A stretch of 64,000 nt of DNA from contig NZ_JAPEOK010000001.1 of the NCBI RefSeq assembly GCF_026341515.1, positions 3,162,001 to 3,226,000 of the forward strand. The letters are read 5' to 3'. This document shows, one piece after another, positions 47,496 through 55,941 of the stretch. Made by a program: the position numbers and the translations under genes. The notes beneath the pieces are model-generated. The model saw only the letters and a program-made list of their open reading frames with translations. It did no database searches and had not been told where the DNA came from. This DNA is from Streptomyces sp. NBC_00878. GTDB lineage: Bacteria; Actinomycetota; Actinomycetes; Streptomycetales; Streptomycetaceae. Position 1 is the first letter of the stretch. The number at the start of each line of letters is the position of its first letter.

Positions 47496-49354
47496 CGGCG
47501 CCCACGACCACCGCGCCGACCGACGACGAGGAACGGCCGACCCCTCCGCGCAAGGACGGCGGCGGCGACCCCTTCGACCGCGACGCCCTCCCCGCTCCCC
47601 CGCGCGCGACAGCCACCCTCCTGCGCTCCCTGCTCGCGCCGATGAAGGCCCGCGTCGTCCTCGCGGCGGTCCTGCTGCTGCTCCAACAGGCGGCCGTGCA
47701 AACCGGCCCGCTCCTCGTGGCGTACGCCATCGACCGCGCCGTACCCGCCTTCCGCGCTGACGACCACGGTCCGCTGATCGCCGTGGCGGTCGCCTACGTC
47801 CTGGCCTCGGTGGCGGCCGGCGCCCTCCAGTACGGCTTCGTGCTCACCTCCGCCCGCGTCAACCAGGACGTCCTGCTCGACCTGCGCGGCAGGATCTTCC
47901 GGCACGCGCAGGCGCTCAGCGTCGACTTCCACGAGCGCTACACCTCGGGCCGGCTCATCTCGCGCTCCACGACGGATGTCGAGTCGCTGCGCGAACTGCT
48001 CAGCGAGGGCCTCCAGGAGCTCATCACCGTCATCCTGTCGTTCGTCTACATCTCGGCGATGCTGCTCTGGCTCGACCTGGGCCTCGGCGCGGTCGCCGTG
48101 GCCTCGTTCGTCCCGCTGTACCTCCTCATCCGGCTCTACCAGCGCCGCGCCGGACGGATCTTCGGCCGCCGCTCGACCGCCATCGCCGCCGTCATCGTGA
48201 AGTTCGCGGAGACGATGAACGGCATCAGGCCGGTGCGCGCGTTCCGCCGCGAGGCCGTCAACGACGCGGACTTCCACGTACTCAACAGCCGCCACGAACG
48301 CATCAACGGCGACGCGATCCTGGAGATGGCCCGCTATGTCATCGGCTCCCGGCTCGTCGCCAACACGGCGGTCGCGGGGATCGTGCTGTGGGGCGCCTAC
48401 CGGGTGGCCTCGGGCTCGCTGGCGCTGGGCATACTGGCGGCCGCGGTGCTGTATCTGCGCCGCCTGTACGACCCGATCGACCGGCTCGGCATGTTCCTCA
48501 ACTCGTACCAGTCGGCCGCCGCGTCCCTGGAGAAGATCGCGGGGCTGCTGGCCCAGGTCCCCTCGGTGCCGGAGCCCGCGCAGCCGCGTGAGCTGCCGGA
48601 GCTCGCCTCCGAACACCCGGGCCGCGAGGTCGACTTCGTCGACGTCCGCTTCGCATACCGCACCGGCGGCGAGGTGCTCCCCTCCTTCTCGCTGACCCTC
48701 CCGGCGGGCCAGACGCTCGCCGTGGTCGGCTCCACGGGCGCGGGCAAGTCGACGCTCGCCAAGCTCCTGGCCCGCTTCTACGACCCCACGGACGGCCGGG
48801 TCCTCCTCGACGGCGTCGATCTGCGCGAGCTCTCGGTGCCCGAACTGCGCCGCGGGGTCGTGATGGTGACGCAGGAGGCGTTCCTCTTCTCCGGCACGGT
48901 CGCGGAGAACATCGCCATCGGCCGCCCCGACGCCTCCCGCGAGGACATCGAGCGGGCCGCGAAGGCCATCGGCGCCCACGACTTCATCAGCGCCCTGCCG
49001 GACGGCTACGACACGGACGTACGCAAGAGGGGCGGCCGTATCTCGGCCGGTCAGCGCCAACTCGTGGCGTTCGCGCGGGCGTTGCTCGCCGATCCGGCGG
49101 TGCTGATCCTGGACGAGGCCACCAGCTCGCTGGACGTGCCGGGCGAGCGGGCCGTCCAGCGCGCCATGGACACGGTCCTGCGCGGCCGTACGGCGGTCGT
49201 CATCGCCCACCGCCTGTCGACCGTCGAGATCGCCGACCGGGTCCTCGTCATGGAGCACGGCCGCATCGTCGAGGACGGCAGCCCCGCCCGGCTCATCGCG
49301 GACACGGGCAGGTTCGCGGATCTGCACCAGGCATGGCGGGACAGCCTCGTGTAG
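47492..49354 (+). CDS. ABC half-exporter 2 (altered signature motif)
   Basis: 620 aa. Six-helix exporter domain preceded by an acidic/basic 50-residue tail. NBD: Walker A VGSTGAGKSTLA, signature RISAGQRQL (LSGGQ changed to ISAGQ), Walker B VLILDEATSSLD with the catalytic Glu, H-loop VIAHRLS. The altered signature complements the Glu to Asp change of half-exporter 1, because each ATP site uses Walker motifs of one subunit and the signature of the other; one site is consensus and one is degenerate. Heterodimer with the preceding gene, coupled by a 4-base overlap. Confidence 0.92.
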   Translation: MTAPTTTAPTDDEERPTPPRKDGGGDPFDRDALPAPPRATATLLRSLLAPMKARVVLAAVLLLLQQAAVQTGPLLVAYAIDRAVPAFRADDHGPLIAVAVAYVLASVAAGALQYGFVLTSARVNQDVLLDLRGRIFRHAQALSVDFHERYTSGRLISRSTTDVESLRELLSEGLQELITVILSFVYISAMLLWLDLGLGAVAVASFVPLYLLIRLYQRRAGRIFGRRSTAIAAVIVKFAETMNGIRPVRAFRREAVNDADFHVLNSRHERINGDAILEMARYVIGSRLVANTAVAGIVLWGAYRVASGSLALGILAAAVLYLRRLYDPIDRLGMFLNSYQSAAASLEKIAGLLAQVPSVPEPAQPRELPELASEHPGREVDFVDVRFAYRTGGEVLPSFSLTLPAGQTLAVVGSTGAGKSTLAKLLARFYDPTDGRVLLDGVDLRELSVPELRRGVVMVTQEAFLFSGTVAENIAIGRPDASREDIERAAKAIGAHDFISALPDGYDTDVRKRGGRISAGQRQLVAFARALLADPAVLILDEATSSLDVPGERAVQRAMDTVLRGRTAVVIAHRLSTVEIADRVLVMEHGRIVEDGSPARLIADTGRFADLHQAWRDSLV

Positions 49355-49443
49355 CCGGGACAGCCGAGCGCGGCAGGGCGCGGGCGGTATCCGCGACGCC
49401 CCGAGAGGGCAGACGGGCAGGGCACGGCACGGGATGGCACGGG

Positions 49444-51318
49444 ATGGGGCGAATGGTCGACGCATACGAGGAACCCGGGACACCCGACTGTCGCGGCGGA
49501 GCCCGGTATCTCTGGTGGCTGATCGCCAGACAGCCGGGCCGGGCCGTCGCGGGGGCGCTGCTGGGCACCGTCTGGATGGTGCTGATGGCGCTGACGCCGT
49601 ATCTGCTGTCCCGCGCGATCGACGACGGCCTCGAACCGGGCGACCAGCGGGCGCTGGCCGGCTGGTCCGCCGCGCTGCTGGGCCTCGGGGTGTTCAACTC
49701 GTGGGTGAGCATCATGCGGCACCGGACGATGACCAAGCTCCGGATGGACGCCAACTTCCGGTCGGTCAAGCTCGTGGTCGGGCAGGCGACCCGGCTGGGT
49801 GCCGCGCTGTCGCGCCGGACGGCGGCCGGGGAGGTCGTCACCATCGGCGTCGGTGACGTGCTGACGATCAGCCAGTCCCTGACCGTCGTGGGCCCCGGCG
49901 TGGGCGCGGCCATCGCCTACGTCGTCGTGGCCGGACTGCTGCTGTCGATCTCGCTGCCGCTGGCCGCGGTGGTCCTGCTCGGGGTGCCGCTGCTCGTCGT
50001 ACTCGTCGGTCCGCTGATGAGTCGGCTGCGGGGCGCGGAGACGGAGTACCGCGAGCGGCAGAGCGTGCTGACGGCGCGGATCGGCGACCTCGCGGGCGGT
50101 CTGCGTGTCCTCAACGGCCTTGGCGGGAAAGGGCTGTTCGCCGACGCGTTCCGCCGGGACTCGCAGCGGCTGCGGGCGCAGGGGTACCGGGTCGGGTCGG
50201 TGACGAGCTGGATCCAGGCGCTCGGCATCGGGCTGCCGACGGTGTTCCTGGCCGTCGTGACGTGGCTGGCGGCCCGGCTCGCGGCCCAAGGGTCCATCAC
50301 CGTCGGCGAGTTGGTGTCGGTGTACGGCTATGGCGCCGTCCTCGTGGCGCCGGTCGCCTTCTTCGTCGAGTGCGGCTACCAGCTCAGCCGGGGCGTGGTG
50401 GCCGCCCGGCGCGTCGTACGGTTCCTGGCCCTGGAGCCCATGGCGACGGGCCGCTCCGCCGCGGACGCGCCGGCGGAGCCCTCCGTACTGCACGATCCGC
50501 GATCCGGCGTCCGGGTCGCGCCGGGCAGGCTGACCGCGCTGGTCGGCGCCCGTCCGGCGGAGTCCGCCGCCGTGATCGACCGGTTCGGCCGGTACACGGC
50601 GTCGACGGTGACCTGGGGCGGCGTACGCCTCGACGAGATCGCCCTGCCGCAGGTACGGGAGCGCATCCTGGTCGCGGACAACGAGGCCGACCTGTTCGTG
50701 GGCACCCTGCGCGACCTGGTCTCCGGCCGCGGGGACCCGGACGAGGAGGCCATCGCCGGGGCCGTACACGCGGCCGTGGCGGACGACATCGTGCTCGGGC
50801 TGCCGGACGGGCTCGACTCGGTCGTCGACGCGCAGGGCCGCAGTCTCTCCGGAGGCCAGCGGCAGCGCGTACGCCTGGTGCGGGCGCTGCTCGCCGACCC
50901 CGAGGTGCTGCTCGCGGTCGAGCCCACCTCGGCGCTGGACGCGCACACCGAGGCCGCCGTCGCCACCCGGCTGCGTGCGGCGCGCTCGGGCCGCACGACC
51001 GTCGTGACCAGCACCTCACCACTCGTGCTCGACCAGGTGGACACCGTGTACTACCTGGTCGACGGCAAGGTCACGGCCGTCGGCGGCCATCGCGAACTCC
51101 TGGACGGGGAGCCGGGATACCGCGCGCTGGTGGCCCGCGACACAGAAGACACCGACGCTACGGATGCCGTCGGCGGCACGGATGCCGACCAAGTCACCGC
51201 GCACCCCACGGTCGCCACGGTCGCCACGGACGCCACGGGCACGACGGGCACGACGGGCACGACGGGCACGACGGACGCCGATGAATCGGACCTGGACGCA
51301 GAGGAGGCCATGCGATGA
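49444..51318 (+). CDS. ABC half-exporter 3 with dead ATP site
   Basis: 624 aa (ATG 49444; ATG 49453 also possible). Membrane domain normal (WLIARQPGRAVAGALLGTVW onward). The NBD has lost its catalytic set: Walker A position reads LVGARPAESAAVI (no GxxGxGK), Q-loop ILVADNEADLF (Q replaced), Walker B VLLAVEPTSALD (Asp replaced by Val), H-loop VVTSTSPLV (His replaced). The signature LSGGQRQRVRL is intact. It therefore cannot bind ATP normally on its own but can supply the signature to its partner. The C-terminus has Thr/Ala/Asp repeats (51200-51290). 4-base overlap with half-exporter 4. Confidence 0.92.
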   Translation: MGRMVDAYEEPGTPDCRGGARYLWWLIARQPGRAVAGALLGTVWMVLMALTPYLLSRAIDDGLEPGDQRALAGWSAALLGLGVFNSWVSIMRHRTMTKLRMDANFRSVKLVVGQATRLGAALSRRTAAGEVVTIGVGDVLTISQSLTVVGPGVGAAIAYVVVAGLLLSISLPLAAVVLLGVPLLVVLVGPLMSRLRGAETEYRERQSVLTARIGDLAGGLRVLNGLGGKGLFADAFRRDSQRLRAQGYRVGSVTSWIQALGIGLPTVFLAVVTWLAARLAAQGSITVGELVSVYGYGAVLVAPVAFFVECGYQLSRGVVAARRVVRFLALEPMATGRSAADAPAEPSVLHDPRSGVRVAPGRLTALVGARPAESAAVIDRFGRYTASTVTWGGVRLDEIALPQVRERILVADNEADLFVGTLRDLVSGRGDPDEEAIAGAVHAAVADDIVLGLPDGLDSVVDAQGRSLSGGQRQRVRLVRALLADPEVLLAVEPTSALDAHTEAAVATRLRAARSGRTTVVTSTSPLVLDQVDTVYYLVDGKVTAVGGHRELLDGEPGYRALVARDTEDTDATDAVGGTDADQVTAHPTVATVATDATGTTGTTGTTGTTDADESDLDAEEAMR

Positions 51319-53123
51319 GCACGCAGCTGCCGGTCGCCGAGCGGGCCGACGTACGCAGGGCGGCCGGGCGGCTGATCCGCGCGGACGGCCGTGCCTTCGC
51401 CGTCGTACTCGTGCTGAACGCGCTGGCCGCCGCTGCCGGTCTGGTCGGACCCTGGCTGCTCGGCCGCATCATCGACGAGGTCCGGGCCGGTGGCGGCGTG
51501 GCGGTCGTGGACCGGCTGGCGCTGGTCATCCTGGTGTGCGCGCTGGCGCAGCTGCTGCTGGCGCGCGGCGCCCGGTACGTGGGGTACCGGTTCGGCGAGC
51601 GGACGCTGGCGCGGGTGCGCGAGGAGTTCGTCGACCGGACGCTGGCACTGCCCGCCTCGGTCGTGGAGCGGGCGGGCACGGGCGATCTGACGGCCCGGGG
51701 CACCGCCGACGTCTCCGCGGTGGGTACGACCCTGCGCGACGCCGGTCCCGAGCTGCTGATCTGCTCGGTCCAGTGCCTGTTCCTGCTCGGCGCGGTCTTC
51801 GCGCTCGACCCGCTGCTGGGCGGCTGCACGCTGCTCGCCCAGACCGGTATCTGGCTCTCGCTCCGCTGGTATCTGCGCCGGGCGCGCGACGGCTATCTCG
51901 CCGAGGGAACCGCCACGTCGGAGGTGGCCGAGATCCTCACGGCCACCGCCTCTGGCGGGCGTACGGTCGAAGCTTTCAGGCTCCAGCGGCGGCGGATCGC
52001 CGCGAGCCGGGACGCGCTGGAGACGGCCCGGCACACCCGGATGTACACGCTGTACCTGCGGACGGTGTTCTGGGTCGTCGTGGAGATCTCGTTCGTCCTG
52101 CCGGTGGCCGTCGTGCTGGTGGTCGGGGGCGCGCTGCACGCGCGGGGTGCGATGAGCCTGGGTGCGGTGGTCGCGGCGGCCCTGTATCTGCGTCAGCTGG
52201 AGTCACCGCTCGACACGATCCTGATGCGGATGGAGCAACTGCAGAGCAGCGGCGCCTCGTTCGCCCGTGTGGAGGGTCTGCGCCGGGCGCCGCGGGCCGT
52301 CCCGTCCGGCTCCCAGGCCCAGACCCCTGTCCCGGTCCCGGTCCCGGCGGACGACCGGATCGACGTGACGGAGGTGCGTTACTCGTACGACCGCGGGGGC
52401 GAGGTCCTGCGCGGGGTGGACCTGACCGTGCGGCCCGGGGAGCGGCTGGCCGTGGTCGGGCCCTCCGGTGCCGGGAAGACCACCCTTAGCCGGCTGCTGG
52501 CGGGCATCGACGCGCCGCGTTCCGGCTCGGTGACGGTGGGCGGGGTGCCGATCGTCGACCTCGCCCCGGAGCAGCTGCGGCGGCAGGTCGTCCTCGTCAC
52601 CCAGGAGCACCACGTGTTCCTGGGCACGCTCCGCGACAACCTGCTGATCGCCGAACCGTCCGCCCAGGACGCCGAGTTGTGGGCGGCCCTCGCGGCGGTC
52701 GGTGCCGACGACTGGGCCCAGCAGCTGCCGGAGGGCCTCGACACCGGGTTCGGCCCCGGCAGCCCGCATCGCGCGGACGGCTCCCGGGCGCAGCAACTGG
52801 CTCTGGCCCGGGTCGTGTTGGCCGATCCGCACACGCTGATCCTCGACGAGGCCACGGCACTCCTGGACCCGGCGACCGCACGCCACACGGAGCGCGCGCT
52901 CGCCGCCGTCCTCGAAGGCCGCACCGTCATCGCGATCGCCCACCGCCTGCACACCGCCCACGACGCGGACCGGGTCGCCGTGATGGAGGACGGCCGGCTG
53001 ACCGAACTGGGCACGCACGACAGCCTGGTGGCCGCCGACGGCGCGTACGCGGCCCTGTGGCACTCGTGGCACGGCGAGCGCCCGGGCCTTCCCGGGGGCC
53101 TTCCCGGGCAAAAGTCCCCATAG
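51315..53123 (+). CDS. ABC half-exporter 4 (active NBD, lost signature)
   Basis: 602 aa. Membrane domain normal (VLNALAAAAGLVGPWLLGRI). NBD: Walker A VGPSGAGKTTLS, Q-loop LVTQEHHVF, Walker B LILDEATALLD with catalytic Glu and H-loop IAIAHRLHT are all intact, but the signature LSGGQ is replaced by RADGSRAQQ. It is the mirror image of half-exporter 3, so the dimer has one full ATP site (Walker of 4 plus signature of 3) and one dead site. The C-terminal tail PGLPGGLPGQKSP is short. Last gene of the four-gene exporter set. Confidence 0.92.
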   Translation: MSTQLPVAERADVRRAAGRLIRADGRAFAVVLVLNALAAAAGLVGPWLLGRIIDEVRAGGGVAVVDRLALVILVCALAQLLLARGARYVGYRFGERTLARVREEFVDRTLALPASVVERAGTGDLTARGTADVSAVGTTLRDAGPELLICSVQCLFLLGAVFALDPLLGGCTLLAQTGIWLSLRWYLRRARDGYLAEGTATSEVAEILTATASGGRTVEAFRLQRRRIAASRDALETARHTRMYTLYLRTVFWVVVEISFVLPVAVVLVVGGALHARGAMSLGAVVAAALYLRQLESPLDTILMRMEQLQSSGASFARVEGLRRAPRAVPSGSQAQTPVPVPVPADDRIDVTEVRYSYDRGGEVLRGVDLTVRPGERLAVVGPSGAGKTTLSRLLAGIDAPRSGSVTVGGVPIVDLAPEQLRRQVVLVTQEHHVFLGTLRDNLLIAEPSAQDAELWAALAAVGADDWAQQLPEGLDTGFGPGSPHRADGSRAQQLALARVVLADPHTLILDEATALLDPATARHTERALAAVLEGRTVIAIAHRLHTAHDADRVAVMEDGRLTELGTHDSLVAADGAYAALWHSWHGERPGLPGGLPGQKSP

Positions 53124-53457
53124 GCCGGACACCGGGCAAAGGATCCGTATACCGAACATGACCACCCGGACAACGAACGATTTCCGGCCAACTTATTGAT
53201 GCGCACCTGACAGAGAGCGCAATCTGCTGCCACTCTTCCCACGACCACTCCACAGCAACCTCACATGCACCCCCGTGCCTGTGCCGCTGCGCCGTGGCGC
53301 GTTCCCCACGCACGCCCGCACGCCTGTACGCCCGCACGCCCGCACGTGCCTCATGCAAGTGGTTCCGCGTTCCGCCTTGTTCTGCCCGGACGGATCCCAC
53401 CCGTCCGGTCCCCCCTGGCCGCGCGATCCGTGATCGGCGGCCACGCAGAAGGAGTCC
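53124..53457 (+). promoter_or_regulatory. upstream region of M4 protease 1
   Basis: 334 bases without a gene. Holds CGATTTCCGGCCAAC (53178-53192), also found at 55762 upstream of M4 protease 2, preceded in both cases by ATCCGTA. Farther on, CGCCCGCACG-type repeats (53300-53345) occur. The shared block is probably a regulator-binding site or promoter common to both protease genes. Confidence 0.55.
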
Positions 53458-55572
53458 GTGTTGAGACGCACCTCCCACAGACGCACCTCCCACGCCGCAG
53501 GCACTTCTCAGACCGCCGGAACTTCTCAGACCGCCGGTAGCTCCCGTACCGCGTTCGCCTCCCGTTCCTCCCGGCGCAAGGCCGCCGCCGGCGCGCTCGT
53601 CGCCGTAACCGCCCTGCTCGCCGCGGCCGTCCAGACGGGCGCCGCCACCGCCGACGCCAGGCCCGCCCCGGGCAAGCTCGACAAGGGCTCCCTGGCCGTC
53701 AAGCTCTCCCCCGCCCAGCGCGCCGCGCTGATCCGCGACGCCGATTCGGCGAAGGCGGACACGGCGAAGGAACTCGGCCTGGGCGCCCAGGAGAAGCTCG
53801 TCGTCCGTGATGTCGTCAAGGACGCCGACGGCACCGTTCACACGCGGTACGAGCGTACGTACGCCGGACTCCCGGTCCTCGGCGGCGACTTGGTGGTCGA
53901 CACCGCCAAGTCGGGCAAGGCGGAGGGTGTTACGCGCGCGGTGAAGGCCCAGCTCAAGGGCCTGACCACCAGCGCGGCGGTGAAGCCGGCGGTCGCCGAG
54001 AAGCAGGCTCTGAAGGCCGCCGCGGCGGAGGGCTCGAAGAAGGCCGAGGCGGACGGCGCGCGCAAGGTGATCTGGGCGGCCGACGGCACGCCGAGCCTCG
54101 CGTACGAGACGGTGGTCGGGGGTCTGCAGCACGACGGCACCCCGAACGAGCTGCATGTCATCACGGACGCGGCCACCGGCAAGAAGCTCTTCGAGTACCA
54201 GGGCGTCGAGACGGGCACCGGCAACACCCAGTACAGCGGCTCGGTGACGCTCGGCAGCGCCCAGTCCGGGACGACGTACAACCTCACGGACACGACGCGC
54301 GGCAGCCACAAGACGAACAACCTGAACCGCGGTACGTCGGGCACCGGCACGCTCTTCTCCGGCGCGGACGACGTGTGGGGCAACGGCGCCGCGTCCAACC
54401 TGGAGACGGCGGGCGCGGACGCCCACTACGGGGCCGCGCTGACCTGGGACTACTACAAGAACGTCCAGGGCCGCAGCGGTATCCGCGGTGACGGCGTCGG
54501 CGCGTACTCCCGCGTCCACTACGGCAACAACTACGTCAACGCCTTCTGGCAGGACTCCTGCTTCTGCATGACGTACGGGGACGGCTCGGGCAACGCCAAG
54601 CCGCTCACGTCGATCGACGTGGCCGCGCACGAGATGACGCACGGCGTCACCGCCAACACCGCGGGCCTCAACTACAGCGGTGAGTCGGGCGGGTTGAACG
54701 AGGCGACCTCCGACATCTTCGCGGCGGCCGTCGAGTTCTACGGCGGCAACGCGCAGGACGTCGGCGACTACCTGGTCGGCGAGAAGATCGACATCAACGG
54801 CAACGGGACGCCGCTGCGTTACATGGACAAGCCGAGCAAGGACGGGGCGTCCAAGGACAGTTGGTACTCGGGCATCGGCTCGATCGACGTCCACTACTCC
54901 TCGGGCCCGGCGAACCACTTCTTCTACCTTCTCTCGGAGGGCAGCGGCACCAAGACCGTCAACGGTGTCGCGTACGACTCGCCGACCTCCGACGGTCTGC
55001 CGGTGACCGGAATCGGCCGGGAGAAGGCCGAGCTGATCTGGTTCAAGGCGCTCGCCACGAAGTTCACGTCGACGACCAACTACGCGGCGGCCCGCACCGG
55101 CACGCTCGCGGTCGCGGGTGAGCTGTACGGCACCACGAGCGCCGAGTACACGGCCGTCCAGAACGCGTGGGCCGGCATCAACGTCGGCGCCCGGCCCGGC
55201 GGTGGCGGGGGCGGCGGCACGTCGTTCGAGAGCACGACGGCCGTAGCGATTCCGGACAACGGAGCGGCGGTCACCTCGTCGATCACCGTCTCCGGCCAGG
55301 CCGGCAACGCTCCCACGAACCTGGTCGTCACCCCGGACATCACGCACACGTGGCGCGGTGACCTGGTCGTCGACCTGGTGGCACCGGACGGCACGAGCTA
55401 CCGCCTCAAGGCCTTCAGCTCCTCGGACTCGGCGGACGACGTCAACGAGCCGTACACGGTGAACGCGTCCTCCGAAGTCGCCAACGGCACCTGGCAGTTG
55501 AAGGTCCAGGACCAGGCGGCGCAGGACGTCGGCACGATCAACGGCTGGAAGATCACCTTCCCGCAGGTCTAG
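53458..55572 (+). CDS. M4-family metalloprotease with P domain
   Basis: 704 aa; GTG 53458 (or TTG 53461) behind AAGGAG. Layout: Ser/Arg/Thr-rich start with repeated TSQTAG, secretion signal (AAAGALVAVTALLAAAVQTGA), FTP propeptide and PepSY-like pro-domain, M4 catalytic domain with VAAHEMTHGVT (His391, Glu392, His395) and GGLNEATSD (Glu415; the 24-residue spacing of thermolysin), M4 C-terminal domain, a Gly-rich linker, then a proprotein-convertase P domain (SFESTTAVAIPDNGAAVTSS onward). Secreted zinc endopeptidase, self-activated by propeptide removal. Followed by hairpins at 55586-55624 and 55645-55661. Confidence 0.95.
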   Translation: MLRRTSHRRTSHAAGTSQTAGTSQTAGSSRTAFASRSSRRKAAAGALVAVTALLAAAVQTGAATADARPAPGKLDKGSLAVKLSPAQRAALIRDADSAKADTAKELGLGAQEKLVVRDVVKDADGTVHTRYERTYAGLPVLGGDLVVDTAKSGKAEGVTRAVKAQLKGLTTSAAVKPAVAEKQALKAAAAEGSKKAEADGARKVIWAADGTPSLAYETVVGGLQHDGTPNELHVITDAATGKKLFEYQGVETGTGNTQYSGSVTLGSAQSGTTYNLTDTTRGSHKTNNLNRGTSGTGTLFSGADDVWGNGAASNLETAGADAHYGAALTWDYYKNVQGRSGIRGDGVGAYSRVHYGNNYVNAFWQDSCFCMTYGDGSGNAKPLTSIDVAAHEMTHGVTANTAGLNYSGESGGLNEATSDIFAAAVEFYGGNAQDVGDYLVGEKIDINGNGTPLRYMDKPSKDGASKDSWYSGIGSIDVHYSSGPANHFFYLLSEGSGTKTVNGVAYDSPTSDGLPVTGIGREKAELIWFKALATKFTSTTNYAAARTGTLAVAGELYGTTSAEYTAVQNAWAGINVGARPGGGGGGGTSFESTTAVAIPDNGAAVTSSITVSGQAGNAPTNLVVTPDITHTWRGDLVVDLVAPDGTSYRLKAFSSSDSADDVNEPYTVNASSEVANGTWQLKVQDQAAQDVGTINGWKITFPQV

Positions 55573-55585
55573 GCGGCGACGCACG

Positions 55586-55661
55586 GGCCCGCACGGATGA
55601 CCAGCCAGGCCCTTCGTGCGGGCCGGCGCGAAAACCCGGGTGTACCGGGGCTCCGCCCCGG
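55586..55661 (+). terminator. double terminator after M4 protease 1
   Basis: GGCCCGCACG (55586-55595) pairs with CGTGCGGGCC (55615-55624), a 10-bp stem; then CCGGGGC (55645-55651) pairs with GCCCCGG (55655-55661), a 7-bp stem with a 3-base loop. Confidence 0.65.
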
Positions 55662-55941
55662 GGATCCAACTCCCCGGAGCGGCACCCTCTCCGCCACCGC
55701 ACAACCATGCCTCTACCGGCGATCAAGTCCGCAATCCGTACGTGGATCTTCGGGCAGCGGACGATTTCCGGCCAACCTTTATCTGCCTTACTGACATGTA
55801 CACGCCTCACCTGGCAACGTTTCCCCCGCACCACCTGGCACCACATCGCACGGCACACCCGCATGGCACACCCGCACCGCAACTTCACCACCGCCCGACC
55901 GGTCCCCATGCCAGTCGGTCACCCCCCACGAAGGAGCTTGC
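55662..55941 (+). promoter_or_regulatory. upstream region of M4 protease 2
   Basis: 280 bases without a gene. Carries the shared protease element: ATCCGTA near 55735 and CGATTTCCGGCCAAC at 55762-55776, followed by an AT-rich CTTTATCTGCCTTACTGACA that could be promoter sequence. The element sits about 180 bases ahead of this gene, 280 ahead of protease 1. Confidence 0.5.

Noticed and set aside
52927..55704. A 925-codon minus-strand frame opposite M4 protease 1
   Set aside because: Antisense shadow; the plus strand has a complete protease with catalytic residues.
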